Part shown: piece after piece, positions 1-8,015 of the stretch | Position numbering within the stretch: the stretch's first letter is position 1 | Layout: the number at the start of each line of letters is the position of its first letter | Source: Microbacterium rhizosphaerae | Lineage (GTDB): Bacteria > Actinomycetota > Actinomycetes > Actinomycetales > Microbacteriaceae | DNA length: 64,000 nt | NCBI RefSeq assembly: GCF_034120055.1 | Contig: NZ_CP139368.1 | Coordinates: 806,001-870,000 of the forward strand | Reading direction: 5' to 3' | The notes under the pieces: generated by a model | Databases searched by the model: none | What the model saw: only the letters and a program-made list of their open reading frames with translations | Told to the model about the DNA's origin: nothing | Position numbers and translations under genes: made by a program

Positions 1-1
1 C

Positions 2-739
2 GGCCTCGCCGCGCACGTGGCTGAGGCGTCGGGTCCGCTCGGCCTGCCCCGCCTGCTGGCGGATGCGCGCCGCCTCGGCGATCGCCACCTCGAGGCGCGG
101 ATCCTCACCCTGCTCGCCGGCTCCCTCCTGCATCGGGGCGAGACCGCGGAGGCGGTGCGCGTCGCGCGGGAGGTCTTGCAGCTCGTCGAGTCGCACGGAG
201 GCTCCGGTGCCGCGACGGCGACCGTCGGGGCCCTCGCGACGATCGCGCACGGCGCGGCCGCGGGCGACGAGCTCTTCGCCGCCGTCCGGCTGCAGGAGGC
301 GCTGCGCGGCGCCGCGCCGCGCGCGGCTGCGCTCGCGCTCGGACCCGCCGGCGACCGCATCGACCGTCGGCGCGAGACGCTCACCGCCCGCGACGTCGAG
401 CGAGCGGTCCACGAGGCGTCCGCGTGGACGCTGGCGGATGCCGTCGGCGCGGGTCGCGCGCTGGCTGAGGCGCTCTCTCGTCCCGGCTCCGGTCCCGCGT
501 CCGTCGCCCCCGATGCGTTCTCCGCGACGGGGACCAGCACGCTGACGCCGCGCGAACGGGACGTTCTGATCGAGCTGGCGCGTGGCGCCAGCAACAAGGC
601 GATCGGCGACGCGCTCGGCCTGACGCCGAAGACCGTGATGCATCACTCCCAGGCGATCTACCGCAAGCTGGGCGTGCACACGCGTGCCGAGGCTGCTGTC
701 GTTGCGGTGCGTCAGGGCCTCGTGCCCACCCGCGACTGA
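2..739 (+). CDS. LuxR-type HTH regulator, C-terminal part (5' end outside window)
   Basis: The reading frame is open from the first bases, so the true start lies upstream of the window. The last ~65 residues form a GerE/LuxR helix-turn-helix: LTPRERDVLIELARG, then NKAIGDALGLTPKTV with the recognition helix, then YRKLGVHTRAEAAVVA. The preceding ~170 residues are Ala/Arg-rich and helical, as in the helical-repeat middle of large LuxR (LAL/MalT-like) regulators. No receiver or sensory domain is visible in the part present. Function beyond DNA binding cannot be assigned. The next gene is convergent, so this gene ends its unit. Partial CDS. Confidence 0.85.
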   Translation, partial: GLAAHVAEASGPLGLPRLLADARRLGDRHLEARILTLLAGSLLHRGETAEAVRVAREVLQLVESHGGSGAATATVGALATIAHGAAAGDELFAAVRLQEALRGAAPRAAALALGPAGDRIDRRRETLTARDVERAVHEASAWTLADAVGAGRALAEALSRPGSGPASVAPDAFSATGTSTLTPRERDVLIELARGASNKAIGDALGLTPKTVMHHSQAIYRKLGVHTRAEAAVVAVRQGLVPTRD

Positions 740-786
740 CTCGTGCCCACCCGCGGCTGACTCGGGTCGGCCGAGACGGAACTCGG

Positions 787-1629
787 TCAGGCGAGTCGCA
801 GCTCGGCGGCGATCGCGCGCAGGGCGGGGAGGGCGTCGTCGCGCGCGGGCACGACCTGCACCGACACGTGGTCCGCCCCGGCGTCCAGATGCTCCCGGAT
901 GCGTGCGGCGAGGGCCGCGGCATCCCCCTGTGCGACGATGGCGTCCGTCAGCCGGTCGCTGCCCGGGGGCTCGACGTCCTGCTCGCTGAATCCGCCGCGC
1001 CGCATCGTGGTGGTGTAGTTCGACATGCCCAGGTAGCGCGTGAGGAACGTGCGCGCGGACTCGCGGGCCCTCTCCTCGTCGGAGTCGAGCACCACCGTCT
1101 GCTCGGGCGCGACGAGCACCCCGTCGCCGAGCGCCTCGCGCTCCTGTGTGCTCTGGGCCGGGATCGTCAGGTACGGATGCGTGCCCGCGCTGCGCTCCGC
1201 GGCGAGCCGGAGCATCCGCGGCCCGAGCGCCGAGATCACCCGCCGGTGCGTCGGCACACCGTGCTCATCGAGCACGTCGAGGTAGCGGTTCGTCGCGTCG
1301 AGCGGACGCACCCGCTCGGGCGTCGCCTCGCGGTGCCCCGACCCGATGCCGAGCAGGAACCGCCCGGGATGCTTCGCGTCGATGCGGTGGAAGGATGCGG
1401 CGACCTCCGCCGCGTCGGCCTTCCAGATGTTCACGACGCCTGTCGCGAGGTGCAGCCGCTCGGTCGCGTCGAGCATCCGCTCCACGGCCTCGAGGTCGGC
1501 TCCCGGCGAATAGCCGAGCCACAGCGCGCCATAGCCCAGGCTCTCGATCTCGGACGCGAACGCGGCATCCACCTGCGTGAATCCCCGCCACACGCCCACC
1601 GTTCCGAGGGTGTCGCTCCATGTGCTCAT
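787..1629 (-). CDS. LLM class (luciferase-like) F420-dependent-type oxidoreductase
   Basis: 280-residue TIM-barrel protein of the luciferase-like monooxygenase superfamily, close in layout to the actinobacterial F420-dependent LLM subfamily (TIGR03620 style). Visible hallmarks are GYGALWLGYSPG near the N-terminus, ATGVVNIWKADAAEVAASFHRI, and FLLGIGSGH in the middle. Members use reduced F420 or FMN to reduce or oxidise small substrates; the substrate here is unknown. I chose the ATG at 1629 because GGAAGGAG lies just upstream and MSTWSDTLG aligns with family starts; a longer in-frame extension to 1704 lacks such support. It lies 34 nt downstream of the molybdopterin oxidoreductase on the same strand, so the two may be cotranscribed. 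Confidence 0.85.
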   Translation of the reverse strand: MSTWSDTLGTVGVWRGFTQVDAAFASEIESLGYGALWLGYSPGADLEAVERMLDATERLHLATGVVNIWKADAAEVAASFHRIDAKHPGRFLLGIGSGHREATPERVRPLDATNRYLDVLDEHGVPTHRRVISALGPRMLRLAAERSAGTHPYLTIPAQSTQEREALGDGVLVAPEQTVVLDSDEERARESARTFLTRYLGMSNYTTTMRRGGFSEQDVEPPGSDRLTDAIVAQGDAAALAARIREHLDAGADHVSVQVVPARDDALPALRAIAAELRLA

Positions 1630-1663
1630 CGCGCTCCTTCCGTCGTCGCCGGACGCGGCGCGG

Positions 1664-3376
1664 TCACACCACCGACACCGCGATCTGATGCCATCCTGAC
1701 GCACCGTCGGGGGCCGGGGGCGCCTGCGTGCTGGTCTGCTGCTCGCCGGTCGCGCTCGTCGCCCGGCACCGTACGGTGTGCGAGCCGGACGCCGCCGACC
1801 ACGGCAGCCGCCACTGCACCCACGTGTCGTCCGAGATCGCGGTGGCCAGCTCGGCCTTCTGCCACGGCCCGTCGTCGATCTGCACCTCGACTCCGCTCAC
1901 ACCGACGTGCTGCTGCCAGGCGACGCCGGCGAGCATCACGGTTCCGGCGGTGACCGAGGCGCCGTCGCGCGGCACGTCGATGCGCGACTCGAGCTTGATC
2001 GGGCCGCGCTCCGACCAGCCGCGCTGGGTCCAGTACGCGGAGGCATCGGCGAACCTGGTGACCTCGAGGTCCGTCACCCACTTCGTCGCCGACACGTAGC
2101 CGTAGAGGCCGGGCACGACCATCCGCACGGGGAAGCCGTGTTCGGCCGGCAGCGGCTCACCGTTCATGCCGACGGCGAGGATCGCGTCCCGCCCGTCGGT
2201 GAGCGCTTCGAGCGGGGTGGATGCCGTGAACCCGTCGATCGACGTCGACAGCACCATGTCGGCGCTCGAGGACACGCCGGCGCGGCTCAGCAGGTCGCGG
2301 ATCGGGTACCCGAGCCACACGGCGTTCGAGATGAGGTTGCCGCCCACGTCGTTCGACACGCACGTGAGGGTCGTCGTGCTCTCCTGCAGCGGCAGCGCGA
2401 TCAGCTCATCCCACGTGAGCGTCACCTCCTTGTCGACGAGGCCGTGGATGCGCAGCTTCCAGGTGGCGGGGTCGACCTGCGGCACGATGAGCGCCGTGTC
2501 GATCCGGTAGAAGTCGGCGTTGGGCGTGATGACGGGGGCCAGACCCGGGATGCGGAAGTCCGCGGTCGCCGGAATCGGCGCGGCGGTCTTCGCGGGCGCG
2601 GGCAGCTTCAGCGCGTTGCGCACGGCGGCCACCGAGCGCGAGCCGCCGCGCAGGACCGTGCCGCCCACGCCGGCGAGGATGCCGATCGCCGCCGCCGCGC
2701 CCGTCCACAGGAGGAACGTCCGGCGGGATGTCCCGTCATCGGGCCTCGGTCCCGGGGCGCTTCCCTCCGGTCCCCGAGCGCTTCCCTCCGGCCCCCGAGC
2801 GCTCCCCTCCGGTCCCCGAGCTTGTCGAGGGGTCGCATCGGGAGGCGGAGTCCGCGGGATCGCGGTCGACCCTACCCGCGACGCCTCGATGGGCTCGGCG
2901 AGGGAGGGAGCCGGAGCCACGGGGCGGGCAACAGGGATCCGGCGGAGGCGGATCACCAGCAGCCCGAGCACCCATGCCGCGAGGACGCCCGCCACGGCCG
3001 ACGGGAGCCACGCGAGCAGGCCCGCGTCCGCACGTGTCAGCGCGGCGAGGACACCGGCGAGCCCGAAGACGAAGACGACCACGCGCCCCCACGGAGGGAA
3101 GCGCGCCTCGAGCACTCCCGCCAGGGCGGCGAGCCCCAGGACCACGATCGCGATGCCGGTGAGGAGGGCGGCCTTGTCGTTCGTGCCGAACAGCGAGATC
3201 GCGACATCCTTCGCCCACGGCGGCGCGAAGTCGATCAGTGCCGACCCGATCGCGGCGAAGGGGCTCGACGTCGGATCGATGACCGCAGCGACGAGCTCTC
3301 CGACGCCGGCGCCCAGCACGACGGACGCCACGCCGGCCACGGCGGCGAGGGGATACGACGGGTGCGAGTCGTCCAC
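1664..3376 (-). CDS. Membrane-anchored molybdopterin-dependent oxidoreductase (sulfite-oxidase fold)
   Basis: 570 residues. Four hydrophobic segments (about residues 8-33, 68-88, 97-115, 120-144) are followed by a Pro/Gly linker. A twin-arginine-like SRRTFLLW plus hydrophobic stretch (216-243) comes next, then an exported catalytic region. The Mo-cofactor domain shows TLTCVSNDVGG with Cys339, the expected molybdenum thiolate ligand, and GYPIRDLL. A C-terminal dimerisation (Ig-like) domain follows. This is the architecture of actinobacterial SuoX/YedY-like proteins with an N-terminal membrane domain; the physiological substrate is unknown. The GTG at 3376 has TACTCT 6 nt upstream, which suggests a leaderless transcript. 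The linker carries three perfect RGPEGSA repeats (residues 187-207) encoded by a 21-bp DNA repeat. Confidence 0.88.
   Translation of the reverse strand: MDDSHPSYPLAAVAGVASVVLGAGVGELVAAVIDPTSSPFAAIGSALIDFAPPWAKDVAISLFGTNDKAALLTGIAIVVLGLAALAGVLEARFPPWGRVVVFVFGLAGVLAALTRADAGLLAWLPSAVAGVLAAWVLGLLVIRLRRIPVARPVAPAPSLAEPIEASRVGSTAIPRTPPPDATPRQARGPEGSARGPEGSARGPEGSAPGPRPDDGTSRRTFLLWTGAAAAIGILAGVGGTVLRGGSRSVAAVRNALKLPAPAKTAAPIPATADFRIPGLAPVITPNADFYRIDTALIVPQVDPATWKLRIHGLVDKEVTLTWDELIALPLQESTTTLTCVSNDVGGNLISNAVWLGYPIRDLLSRAGVSSSADMVLSTSIDGFTASTPLEALTDGRDAILAVGMNGEPLPAEHGFPVRMVVPGLYGYVSATKWVTDLEVTRFADASAYWTQRGWSERGPIKLESRIDVPRDGASVTAGTVMLAGVAWQQHVGVSGVEVQIDDGPWQKAELATAISDDTWVQWRLPWSAASGSHTVRCRATSATGEQQTSTQAPPAPDGASGWHQIAVSVV
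2757..2832. repeat. Three 21-bp tandem units inside the molybdopterin oxidoreductase gene
   Basis: Units at 2757-2777, 2778-2798 and 2799-2819 differ by one to three bases and are followed by gcttgtcgagggg (2820-2832). The unit resembles the interspersed gtccctgaacctgtcgaagg element found at 12469. Read on the minus strand it encodes RGPEGSA three times in the interdomain linker, so it is tolerated as an in-frame expansion. Confidence 0.85.
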
Positions 3377-3590
3377 CCCGTCAGAGTATGACCGGTGGCT
3401 GTGGCTGGGCCCCGAGATTCGGTGACAGACCGGTGACAGGCGCCGATCCCATGGCGGTCGGCGTCGACGTCTCCGCCGGCCCCGCGCCCCTCACGAGGTG
3501 GCGCATAGTCGATCCACAGGTTGCGCAGCGGCGAGGAGTCGGTGAAGGTCAGGCGACGGATGCGAAACACCGCCGTCACACGCGCGCCAG

Positions 3591-3605
3591 TAGGCTCGTT
3601 CTCCA
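3591..3605 (+). promoter_or_regulatory. Leaderless-type promoter of the ATP-grasp operon
   Basis: TAGGCT (3591-3596, TANNNT -10 type) lies 8 nt before the ATG at 3605, so transcription should begin at or next to the start codon. There is no Shine-Dalgarno sequence upstream of that ATG. No convincing -35 box was seen. Confidence 0.55.
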
Positions 3606-5284
3606 TGGGTGACCTGTTCGACGGCTACGGCTCCACGCTGGCGCCGCGCAAGACCCCGCAGGGGATGCCCGCGTTCGACGAGATGTTCGGCGAGACCGCC
3701 GGAGCGGCCCCCGCGCGCGACGCGTACGAGGAGCTCTATCAGGCCCTCGCACAGATGACGCAGGAGGAGCTGCGCGGCCGCACGGAGTCGCTGGCCAGCT
3801 CATATCTCGCGCAGGGCGTGACGTTCGACTTCGCGGGCGAGGAGCGTCCGTTCCCGCTCGACGCCGTGCCCCGCATCATCGAGTACGACGAGTGGTCGCA
3901 CATCGAGGCGGGCGTCACGCAGCGGGTTCGCGCACTCGAGGCGTTCCTCGACGACGCCTACGGGCGGCAGAACTGCGTGCGCGACGGCGTCGTGCCCGCC
4001 CAGCTGATCGCCTCGAGCCAGTACTTCTACCGGCAGGCCGCCGGCATCCACGCCGCCAACGGCGTGCGCATCCAGGTGTCGGGCATCGACCTCATCCGCG
4101 ACGAGAACGGCGTCATGCGCGTCCTCGAGGACAACGTGCGCGTGCCGAGCGGTGTGAGCTACGTCATCTCGAACCGGCGGGTGATGGCGCAGACGCTCCC
4201 CGAGCTGTTCGTCTCGATGCAGGTGCGTCCCGTCGGCGATTACCCGAACAAGCTGCTCGCGGCGCTGAAGGCGTCGGCTCCCGCCGGCATCGAGGAGCCG
4301 ACCGTCGTGGTCCTCACCCCCGGCGTGTACAACTCCGCGTACTTCGAGCACACGCTGCTCGCCCGCCTGATGGGCGTCGAGCTCGTCGAGGGCCGCGACC
4401 TCCTCTGCGTCGGCGGCAAGGTCTTCATGCGCACCACGCGCGGCCCGGTGCGCGTCGACGTCATCTATCGCCGCGTCGACGACGACTTCCTCGACCCACT
4501 GCAGTTCCGCGCCGACTCGATGCTCGGCGCCCCGGGACTCATGCTGGCCGCGCGCCTGGGCAACGTCACGATCGCCAACGCGGTCGGCAACGGCGTCGCC
4601 GACGACAAGCTGCTGTACACCTACACGCCCGATCTCATCCGGTACTACCTCTCCGAGGAGCCGCTGCTGCAGATCGTCGACACGTGGCGCCTGGAGGATC
4701 CCGCCGCGCTCGAGGAGGTGCTCGACCGCCTCGACGAGCTCGTCGTGAAACCGGTCGACGGGTCGGGCGGCAAGGGTCTCGTCGTGGGACCGGATGCGTC
4801 GCGCGCCGAGCTCGACGCGCTCCGCACCCGTCTGCTCGCGGATCCGCGCGGCTGGATCGCGCAGCCGGTCGTCATGCTCTCGACGATCCCGACGCTGGTG
4901 GAGGACGGGATGCGTCCGCGCCATGCCGACCTCCGCCCCTTCGCCGTGAACGACGGCGACGACATCTGGGTGCTGCCCGGCGGACTCACGCGCGTCGCGC
5001 TGCCCGCGGGCCAGCTCGTCGTGAACTCCAGCCAGGGCGGCGGGTCGAAGGACACGTGGGTCGTCGGCGGGATCGCCCCCGCCCACGTCGAGTACGGCCA
5101 GGGTCAGGGGCTCGCGGGCCTCGTCGCCGACCAGGCTTCGGTGCCCGGTTCGGAGTCGACGGACGAGGAGGACGCCGGCCATCCGGAGCCCGTGCGGCAG
5201 GTCGCCCACTCGCCGCAGGACCAGCCGGCGAAGAACCGTCGCCAGGAGGAGCAGCAGCAGCAGACGCGAGGTGCGTCGTGCTGA
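3605..5284 (+). CDS. Circularly permuted ATP-grasp family protein (DUF404/407 type)
   Basis: 559 residues. Family features include a start at MGDLFDGYGS, YDEWSHIEAGV, DNVRVPSGVSYVI, an ATP-binding loop KPVDGSGGKGLVVGP in the second half, and SSQGGGSKDTWV near the end. The family is related to glutathionylspermidine-synthase-type ATP-grasp ligases and is expected to form an amide bond, but no substrate is established. The C-terminal ~45 residues are Glu/Gln-rich and probably disordered. Genes for an alpha-E protein and a transglutaminase follow, the same trio as mycobacterial Rv2411c-Rv2410c-Rv2409c. The ATG at 3605 was chosen over an upstream in-frame ATG because of the leaderless promoter and the conserved N-terminus. 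It overlaps the next gene by 7 nt (GTGCTGA). Confidence 0.92.
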   Translation: MGDLFDGYGSTLAPRKTPQGMPAFDEMFGETAGAAPARDAYEELYQALAQMTQEELRGRTESLASSYLAQGVTFDFAGEERPFPLDAVPRIIEYDEWSHIEAGVTQRVRALEAFLDDAYGRQNCVRDGVVPAQLIASSQYFYRQAAGIHAANGVRIQVSGIDLIRDENGVMRVLEDNVRVPSGVSYVISNRRVMAQTLPELFVSMQVRPVGDYPNKLLAALKASAPAGIEEPTVVVLTPGVYNSAYFEHTLLARLMGVELVEGRDLLCVGGKVFMRTTRGPVRVDVIYRRVDDDFLDPLQFRADSMLGAPGLMLAARLGNVTIANAVGNGVADDKLLYTYTPDLIRYYLSEEPLLQIVDTWRLEDPAALEEVLDRLDELVVKPVDGSGGKGLVVGPDASRAELDALRTRLLADPRGWIAQPVVMLSTIPTLVEDGMRPRHADLRPFAVNDGDDIWVLPGGLTRVALPAGQLVVNSSQGGGSKDTWVVGGIAPAHVEYGQGQGLAGLVADQASVPGSESTDEEDAGHPEPVRQVAHSPQDQPAKNRRQEEQQQQTRGASC

Positions 5285-6210
5285 GCCGCATCGCGGAGAG
5301 CCTGTTCTGGATCGGCCGCTACATCGAGCGCAGCGACGGCACCGCCCGCATCCTCGACGTCCAGCTGCAGCTCCTGCTCGAGGACCCCTGGATCGACGAG
5401 GACAGCGCCTGCCGCTCCCTCCTCGCCGTCATGGGCGCGTCCCTGCCCGAGGGCGCGGAGCGCGTCACGCGCGACCAGGTGCTCGCGCGTCTTGCCGTCG
5501 ACCGGATGACGCCGTCGAGCATCGCGTACTCGCTCACGTCGGCCCGTGAGAACGCGCGCCGCGCGCGCGAGATCCTCTCGACCGAACTGTGGGAGTGCCT
5601 GAACACGACGAGCGCCCGGATGCCGCGGCGCCTGCAGATCGACAAGGTGCACGACTTCTTCCACTGGGTGCGCGAGCGCGCCGCACTCGCGGTGGGCATC
5701 GTCGACACGTCGACGAGCCGTGACGAGGCGTGGCAGTTCTTCACCCTCGGGCGCGCGATCGAGCGGGCCGACATGACCGCGCGCCTGCTAGCCACCAGGA
5801 CGCTGACGGAGGCGTCCGGGCCGTCGTGGACCACGATCCTCCGATCGTGCGGCGCCTACGAGGCGTACCTGCGCACCTACCGCGGCACGCCGAGCGCGCG
5901 CAATGCCGCGGAGTTCCTCCTGCTCGATCGCCTCTTCCCGCGCTCGATCATCTACTCCATCTCGCAGGCGGAGGGATGCATGAGCGCCATCGACCCCCGT
6001 GCCGACCGCGTCGGCCACTCCAACCAGGTGCTGCGGGCGCTCGGGCGCATCCGCAACGACCTCGAGTACCGCCCGCTCGCCGAGATCCTGAGCGAGCTGC
6101 CCGCCCACATGGATCAGGTGCAGAAGGTCACCCGCGAGGCGTCCGAGGCCATCCGACAGCGGTTCTTCCCGGCCCAGGCCGAGCCGAGCTGGATCGGAGA
6201 GATCTCATGA
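5278..6210 (+). CDS. Alpha-E domain-containing protein (DUF403)
   Basis: 310 residues, essentially one all-helical alpha-E domain. It starts MLSRIAESLFWIGRYIERSD and later has FFHWVRERAALAVG, FFTLGRAIERADMTARLL and PRSIIYSISQAEGC, all typical of DUF403. The biochemical role is unknown. The domain is almost always encoded beside, or fused to, the circularly permuted ATP-grasp and the transglutaminase, which argues for one complex or pathway acting on a peptide-like amide. The GTG start overlaps the ATP-grasp stop, implying translational coupling. Confidence 0.92.
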   Translation: MLSRIAESLFWIGRYIERSDGTARILDVQLQLLLEDPWIDEDSACRSLLAVMGASLPEGAERVTRDQVLARLAVDRMTPSSIAYSLTSARENARRAREILSTELWECLNTTSARMPRRLQIDKVHDFFHWVRERAALAVGIVDTSTSRDEAWQFFTLGRAIERADMTARLLATRTLTEASGPSWTTILRSCGAYEAYLRTYRGTPSARNAAEFLLLDRLFPRSIIYSISQAEGCMSAIDPRADRVGHSNQVLRALGRIRNDLEYRPLAEILSELPAHMDQVQKVTREASEAIRQRFFPAQAEPSWIGEIS

Positions 6211-6265
6211 CCCTTGTGCCGGTCGGTGAGCCCGTCGAACCACGCCGACCCGGGAGGCGGGAGCA

Positions 6266-7111
6266 GTGAAACGCTTGCGGATCGAGCACTCGACCGGCTT
6301 CTCGTACCCGGGCGACGTGTCGGCGTCGTACAACGAGGCGCGCATGCTGCCCGGCACGACCGACAGCCAGTTCGTCCTGAGCTCGGCGATCGACGTCGAG
6401 CCGTCGACCTCCGTCAACTCGTACGTCGACTATTTCGGCACCCGGGTGACGGCCTTCGACGTCATCGCGCCCCACAGCCTGCTGTCGATCACGGCGCGCT
6501 CGCTCGTCGAGGTGCGCCCGCGCCCCATCGAGCACGTCGGCATCACGTGGGAGGGCCTCGCCCGCGAGGCCCAGCGCTCGATCGCCACGGTGGAGCAGAT
6601 GGCGCAGACGGGCCGCACGCAGCCGCATGAGGAGGTCGTCGAGATCGCGAGGTCGATCGCGTCTCAGCACGTCGACCCCGGCATGGCGGCCCACGAGATC
6701 TCGATGGCGATCGGGGATGCCGTGGAGTACATGAGCGGCGTCACCGGCGTGCGCACGACCGCGCACGAGGCGTGGGAGGCGCGCAAGGGCGTGTGCCAGG
6801 ACATGGCGCACATCGCCATCGGCGCGCTGCGGGCGGTCGGCATCCCGGCCCGCTACGTGTCGGGATACCTGCACCCTCGCCCCAACGCCGAGATCGGCGT
6901 CGCCGTCGCCGGCGAGTCGCACGCGTGGATCGAGTGGTTCGCCGGTGAATGGCAGGGGTTCGATCCGACCAACAACATCGAGATCGGCGACCGGCACGTG
7001 CTGGTCGGCCGCGGCCGCGACTACGGCGACGTCCCTCCGCTGCGCGGCGTGTACGCCGGCCCGTTCAAGTCCAACCTCAACGTCAAGGTGACGATCACCC
7101 GCGAGGCGTAG
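6266..7111 (+). CDS. Transglutaminase-like cysteine protease family protein
   Basis: 281 residues: an N-terminal beta-sandwich region (bacterial transglutaminase-like N domain) followed by a transglutaminase core. The catalytic triad is visible as Cys177 (RKGVCQDMAHI), His219 (ESHAWIEWF) and Asp233 (GFDPTNN). Members hydrolyse or form amide bonds. It is the third member of the ATP-grasp/alpha-E/transglutaminase cluster. The GTG start at 6266 follows a purine-rich GGGAGGCGGGAG. The 55-nt gap before it contains a degenerate copy of the gtgagcccgtcgaac repeat seen elsewhere in the window. Confidence 0.92.
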   Translation: MKRLRIEHSTGFSYPGDVSASYNEARMLPGTTDSQFVLSSAIDVEPSTSVNSYVDYFGTRVTAFDVIAPHSLLSITARSLVEVRPRPIEHVGITWEGLAREAQRSIATVEQMAQTGRTQPHEEVVEIARSIASQHVDPGMAAHEISMAIGDAVEYMSGVTGVRTTAHEAWEARKGVCQDMAHIAIGALRAVGIPARYVSGYLHPRPNAEIGVAVAGESHAWIEWFAGEWQGFDPTNNIEIGDRHVLVGRGRDYGDVPPLRGVYAGPFKSNLNVKVTITREA

Positions 7112-7115
7112 TCCG

Positions 7116-7877
7116 TCAGGCGGTCGTCACCGCCGCGAGGTCGGCCTTCAGCTGCGCCATGTTGAAGCCCTCCGGGCTCTTGCCGCTCTTCAGGTACTCC
7201 GGCGAGATGTAGGCGTAGCTCTCGTCGTTGTACTTCTGGAGGAAGGCATCCGTCATCGGGTGCTCCTTGCCCCACGTGACGATGACGAGCATCCCGTTGC
7301 GACGTGCGACGGCGCTGATGTAGTGACCGCCCTCGATCTTCGAGCCGGGCACGACGTCCCACGGCTGGCCGGCGTTGAACTGGTCCATCGCGCTCTGCGG
7401 GAACTCGACTCCGACGCCCACGGCGCCGAACAGGTAGAGAGCCGTCAGGTGCTCCTGAACGTCGCCCGGCGTGAGGGCGAGGTACGCGCCGATCTTGTGA
7501 TGCTTCCCGTTGGCGTCGACGATGCCGGTCTTGCGGCGGTAGCTCGCCGCCTTGGCCGGGTCGGTGCCCTGGTCGGTCGTGGGGTCGTTCGGGTTGTAGC
7601 CGGTGATCGCCGAGTAGTTCTTGATCGCCGCGTCCGTCGACACCGGGATCTCCGTGCTGCCGTTGGCCGTCCAGAGCATCGTCTCGTGCAGGGCACCGGC
7701 GATGACGCAGTCGCCGACGGTGTCGTTGCCGAGCATCTCCCACTGCGCGATCGGGGCGTCGTGCCCGAACTCGGGAGGCGGCGTGGGCAGCTGCGGTTTC
7801 TCGAGATACGTGGAGAGCTTGAGCTTCACGGCTCCCGGGACTGCGGGGAGCTTGCCGAGTTTGAATGTGCCGGGCAT
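7116..7877 (-). CDS. Papain-fold (C39-like) cysteine-peptidase-related protein of unknown function
   Basis: 253 residues without a signal peptide. The core looks like a papain-like fold: MLGNDTVGDCVIAGALHE places Cys57 at the head of a helix. A GGHYISAVARR segment supplies His185, and VTWGKEH at 200-206 supplies the usual Trp-Gly strand after it. The N-terminal ~45 residues are Pro/Lys-rich (KLGKLPAVPGAVKLKLSTYL). Similar proteins occur as single genes in actinobacteria and phages and are usually called hypothetical. Protease activity is an inference from the Cys/His arrangement only. AGGAGGT lies upstream of the ATG. It converges on the transglutaminase with a 4-nt gap. Confidence 0.7.
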   Translation of the reverse strand: MPGTFKLGKLPAVPGAVKLKLSTYLEKPQLPTPPPEFGHDAPIAQWEMLGNDTVGDCVIAGALHETMLWTANGSTEIPVSTDAAIKNYSAITGYNPNDPTTDQGTDPAKAASYRRKTGIVDANGKHHKIGAYLALTPGDVQEHLTALYLFGAVGVGVEFPQSAMDQFNAGQPWDVVPGSKIEGGHYISAVARRNGMLVIVTWGKEHPMTDAFLQKYNDESYAYISPEYLKSGKSPEGFNMAQLKADLAAVTTA

Positions 7878-8015
7878 GTCGACCTCCTGCGGTCTGACGG
7901 ATGGATTCCAACGCAGAGAAGAGGGCGACGCGACCCGCGGTGATACCGGCGGCGGGTGGGGGATGCGGCTGCGACCCCGTCCGGCGCGACCCCGTTGTCG
8001 CGTCGGCCGGGTGGC

